Source of the DNA: Hyphomicrobiaceae bacterium
GTDB taxonomy: Bacteria > Pseudomonadota > Alphaproteobacteria > Rhizobiales > Hyphomicrobiaceae
Assembly: GCA_041397645.1 (NCBI GenBank)
Contig: JAWKWE010000004.1
Coordinates: 1,426,001-1,490,000 of the forward strand
Length of the DNA stretch: 64,000 bases
Direction: 5' to 3'
In this document: piece after piece, positions 61,174 through 64,000 of the stretch
Layout of the letters: the number at the start of each line of letters is the position of its first letter
Numbering within the stretch: the stretch's first letter is position 1
Notes under the pieces: generated by a model
Database searches by the model: none
Seen by the model: only the letters and a program-made list of their open reading frames with translations
What the model was told of the DNA's origin: nothing
Translations under genes and position numbers: made by a program

Positions 61174-62454
61174 ATGTTCCCCGACCGGGAAGCGCCGGTT
61201 GACCCGGTGCTGTGCGTCGTCGTGTTGCGTCGTGCTTTGCGGCCGCTTTTGCGGTGCGCAAAGCTCGCACTTGCGTGCGCGCTCGTGCTCCTCCCAAGCA
61301 GTTTTGGAGCATTTGCAAAGACACCCGGTGGCGTTCATTGCCATGCCAAAACCTGTCATAGGGTTTCCACGCTTGAAGAGATGGACAGCGTCGTCGGCCG
61401 CTTCGGAATTTTGCGTGCCTCTTACTACGACGACTGCCACAGCGATCGCTTCAACACCTGCGCTCTGACGAGTTCTGGTGAGGTCTTTCGGCCTGAAGAG
61501 ACTGACAACGCCGCAAGCCCCATCTTTCCCGACGGCACCATACTGCTTGCCTTCAATCCCGCGACCCGCAAAGCAGCTGTGCTACGCGTAAACTCGGCGG
61601 GTCCATATTGGGGCGAACGCAAACTGGACGTATCGCGCGCGGCGGCTGAGAAACTAGGATTTCGAAAGCAGGGTGTCGCCGATCTGATGATTGGCATCAT
61701 TCGCTCGCCCGATGCGCAGGAAGCGCGCTATAGGAAAAACCGCCGCTACGAGCGTGTGCCGGGTTATATCGGGGTGTTTCCGACATTTGAGGCTGCATAC
61801 GAGTTAGCACTCGCGAGCCTTTCTCTGCGCTTTGAAGCATTTGGCAGAAAAGCCGTGCTGCAGAGGCAGGGACGACTGCTGGCGGCCATCGAGCCAGAAC
61901 CGGAATTACCCGTCATGTACGGCCGTCCGAATCTCAGGTCTAAGTATTCGCGCCACGAACTTCGTAAGCTCACAATTATGTATTTGGAGCCGGTGACGCA
62001 TGATGTCTCGCCGCTCGCCGAAGCCTCGCCTACCAGCGATCAGCTCGTCCGCGCCAGGGCCGCAGACGAGGATGTCCGCCCGGCAGAGCCAGCGATTGTC
62101 GAGACGTTTGAGCGGGTGCAGTCAGGAGCTGGGCAGGAGCTCGTCACCCACCTAGAGGCGCCTGTGGTTGTCGTGCAGGCGCATGATCCTGCCTATTGGG
62201 CGCTGGGAGTAGACGTCACGCTCAACGTCAACGATTTTTGGCACAGATTGATGGCATTTGTGGCCGAAGCTCGCCGTCGCGCACAGCCGAGGGGCGAAGC
62301 GTTGGTGTTGCCGCCGGTGGCGGAATGGCGTCCTAAACTGGCGGTGTTCGTTCAAGAAGCGCGCGCCAAGGCGCGCGCCGGAGTAACGCGGTCAGGACCA
62401 CTTTATGAACTTCTTGCTGATTTGAAGTCCAAAGCTCAAGCGGCGCGCGATTAG
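61174..62454 (+). CDS. RlpA-like double-psi beta-barrel protein
   Basis: A 426-aa secreted protein. A hydrophobic helix at about residues 31-50 is followed by a double-psi beta-barrel domain with 'GILRASYYDDCHSDRFNTCA', 'SSGEVFRPEE' and 'LDVSRAAAEKLGFRKQG', matching the RlpA family (septal lytic transglycosylase). The paired cysteines in 'DDCHSDRFNTCA' are unusual. The C-terminal half is long, helical and charged, without an SPOR domain. The ATG at 61174 was chosen, and one at 61120 is possible. A CtrA-like half-palindrome lies in its leader. Confidence 0.82.
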   Translation: MFPDREAPVDPVLCVVVLRRALRPLLRCAKLALACALVLLPSSFGAFAKTPGGVHCHAKTCHRVSTLEEMDSVVGRFGILRASYYDDCHSDRFNTCALTSSGEVFRPEETDNAASPIFPDGTILLAFNPATRKAAVLRVNSAGPYWGERKLDVSRAAAEKLGFRKQGVADLMIGIIRSPDAQEARYRKNRRYERVPGYIGVFPTFEAAYELALASLSLRFEAFGRKAVLQRQGRLLAAIEPEPELPVMYGRPNLRSKYSRHELRKLTIMYLEPVTHDVSPLAEASPTSDQLVRARAADEDVRPAEPAIVETFERVQSGAGQELVTHLEAPVVVVQAHDPAYWALGVDVTLNVNDFWHRLMAFVAEARRRAQPRGEALVLPPVAEWRPKLAVFVQEARAKARAGVTRSGPLYELLADLKSKAQAARD

Positions 62455-62538
62455 ACTGCCTTCACTCTAGTCGGCAAAGGCCAATGCGCGCCGCTTTTGG
62501 CGCTATTGCGCTCTCAACTTGAGCGACACTCCAACCAG

Positions 62539-63879
62539 TCAGTGAAGCTTAACCTGCGGCTCGGTGCGATGCGTGATCAGCCGCGAGATGCTGTCGAGGA
62601 ACACCTTCACAGGCCCGTGCAATGCCATCTCATGCATTTTGTAAAGCGAGCGATACATGAGCTTTGCGAACAAACCTTCGATGCGCATGGATTTGCCGGA
62701 AACGAAGCCCATGAGGCTGCCGACGGTCGTGTAGTGCCCAAGCGAAACCAGAGAACCGAAATCGCGGTAGACGAACGGCTTTACCGGTTCTCCGCGCAGT
62801 TTGCGTTGAAGTTGTTTGACGAGATGCGAGGACTCTTGGTGTGCAGCCTGGGCGCGGGGAGGAATTGGCGTGGTTTCTCCGTCCGGAACAAGATAGGCGG
62901 CATCGCCGATGACAAAGATGTCGTCGTCTCTGGTGGTTTGCAACGTCGGCTTTACAACGAGCGTGTTCAAGCGGCTCACTTCAAGCCCGTCGAGATTTGA
63001 GAGTACGGCCGGCCCCTTCACGCCTGCTGCCCACACCACAAGCTCCGAAGGAAGAAAATCACCGTTGGCAAGATTAACCCCTTCCCTCGTGATGCTTGTC
63101 ACCCGCGCGTTTGTACGCACATCGACACCGAGATTGCTCAGGATGTTCACCGTTGCGGTTGAGAGTCGCTCAGGCAACGCGGGGAGAATGCGCGGAGCAG
63201 CCTCGATCAGGGTGATCTTGATGTCCTTTTCGGGATCAATCTTATCGAGCCCGAATGCGACGACGCCGCGCGCGGTGCGATGCAGCTCCGCCGACAACTC
63301 AGTTCCGGTAGCGCCTGCGCCAATGATCGAAACGTGCAGTTGGCCCGGTCGCACCGGACCGGGCTGCGCGTTGGCGCGCACACAGGCGTTCAATAGTCGG
63401 CGGTTGAAACGCTCCGCCTGCTCGGGGGTGTCGAGCATAATGGCGTTTTCCTTGACACCGGGCGTCCCAAAGTCGTTCGACACGCTGCCGATGGCAATCA
63501 CAAGTATGTCGTATTTAAACGACCGCTCAGGCGTGATTTCACGTCCGTCCTCGTCGTAGGTGGCGGCGAGGTGAACGAGTTTCTTCGTCCGGTCGATACC
63601 GGTCATCTCGCCAAATCGATATTTGAAGCCGTGCCAGTGACTCTGGGCCTGATATTCAAGCTCATGGCGGTCAACTTCCATGGATCCGGCCGCAATCTCG
63701 TGCAGCAGAGGCTTCCAGATGTGCGTTCGCGCCTTATCAACCAACGTGATCCGCGCCTTGCCCTTGCGGCCGAGTTTGTGGCCAAGTTGCGTGGCAAGTT
63801 CCAAGCCGCCGGCGCCGCCGCCGACGACAATGATACGGGGGAGATTTTCGTTAGCCGTCTGCGCCGTTTCGGTGGCCAT
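62539..63879 (-). CDS. ndh: Type II NADH:quinone oxidoreductase-like flavoprotein
   Basis: A 446-aa FAD enzyme that passes electrons from NADH to quinone without pumping protons. FAD loop 'VVGGGAGGLELATQLG' is at residues 19-34. The NADH loop is 'SIIGAGATGTELSAELH'. 'DDIFVIGDAAYL' is the FAD-binding end, and 'RAQAAHQESSHLVKQLQRKL' is the quinone-side helix. The last 60 residues are the usual membrane-associating segment. It is convergent with the RlpA-like gene. The 121 bases from 63880 to the end of the window hold only its leader, without a visible gene. Confidence 0.92.
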   Translation of the reverse strand: MATETAQTANENLPRIIVVGGGAGGLELATQLGHKLGRKGKARITLVDKARTHIWKPLLHEIAAGSMEVDRHELEYQAQSHWHGFKYRFGEMTGIDRTKKLVHLAATYDEDGREITPERSFKYDILVIAIGSVSNDFGTPGVKENAIMLDTPEQAERFNRRLLNACVRANAQPGPVRPGQLHVSIIGAGATGTELSAELHRTARGVVAFGLDKIDPEKDIKITLIEAAPRILPALPERLSTATVNILSNLGVDVRTNARVTSITREGVNLANGDFLPSELVVWAAGVKGPAVLSNLDGLEVSRLNTLVVKPTLQTTRDDDIFVIGDAAYLVPDGETTPIPPRAQAAHQESSHLVKQLQRKLRGEPVKPFVYRDFGSLVSLGHYTTVGSLMGFVSGKSMRIEGLFAKLMYRSLYKMHEMALHGPVKVFLDSISRLITHRTEPQVKLH

Positions 63880-64000
63880 TCGGGAGCCTCACAAAGTTCA
63901 GGAGATTCATAGCGGATTCTGGAGGATGGGCGGCAAACATACAACGTGCCGAAGCGAGAAGGTCGCGCAGTGTTAACCGTTCACGGCGGCAATTTCCACT

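Overview
The window is chromosomal DNA from an alphaproteobacterium, most likely of the order Hyphomicrobiales (Rhizobiales) and plausibly close to Hyphomicrobium. The basis is protein character: a SoxYZ-like carrier of the type linked to methanol-dehydrogenase systems, TadG-like and CpsB/Wza/Wzc-like proteins of alphaproteobacterial style, a class I PHA synthase and an imelysin locus. Base composition is moderately GC-rich and even. No insertion sequence, prophage, integrase or CRISPR array was seen. One tRNA gene (Arg, CCG) is present and there is no rRNA.

Positions 1-15300 are one side of an exopolysaccharide locus in two divergent arms. The minus-strand arm carries, in transcription order, two paralogous small secreted FecR-like proteins, an O-antigen-ligase/polymerase-type membrane protein, a polyprenyl-phosphate sugar transferase, UDP-glucuronate decarboxylase, asparagine synthetase, a GT4 glycosyltransferase and a GDP-mannose dehydratase cut by the window edge. 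The plus-strand arm carries a CpsB-type phosphatase, Wza-like lipoprotein, Wzc-like kinase with a Gly-Tyr tail, a J-domain protein and a membrane-anchored protein with a carbohydrate-binding-like C-terminus. Sugar nucleotides made by the first arm would be assembled on lipid carriers and exported by the second.

Positions 15650-28540 hold a TadG-like vWA protein, an ABC-2 transporter pair, an EamA transporter, the moaA and mobB-mobA molybdenum cofactor genes, an Mrp-DUF971 fusion, a MarR-MFS efflux pair and a catalytically broken SAM-decarboxylase-like protein.

Positions 28815-46750 are mostly envelope and metabolic genes: AsmA, a MltB-type transglycosylase, PilZ, a secreted nuclease, the SoxYZ-like carrier, an OmpA protein with peptide repeats, a saccharopine-dehydrogenase-like/DUF4166/GbsR group, PEBP, PHA synthase, a four-gene nitrogenase-associated-type operon (two helical-repeat proteins, NifO-like, 2Fe-2S ferredoxin), an OafA-type acyltransferase and the tRNA.

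Positions 46989-64000 hold TrmO, an AraC-type regulator, a second MarR paralogue, polA, a periplasmic-binding-protein/pentameric-ligand-gated-channel fusion, an Rrf2 regulator beside an imelysin/imelysin/DUF1513 operon, a MocA-like nucleotidyltransferase, rimO, an RlpA-like protein and a type II NADH dehydrogenase.

The observations I would look at first are the binding-protein/ion-channel fusion (52321-54684), the apparently proofreading-dead DNA polymerase I (49243-52248), the SAM-decarboxylase pseudoenzyme (27993-28538), the NifO-like/ferredoxin operon without visible nitrogenase genes (42218-44015), and the palindrome over the GbsR start codon (39339-39358).
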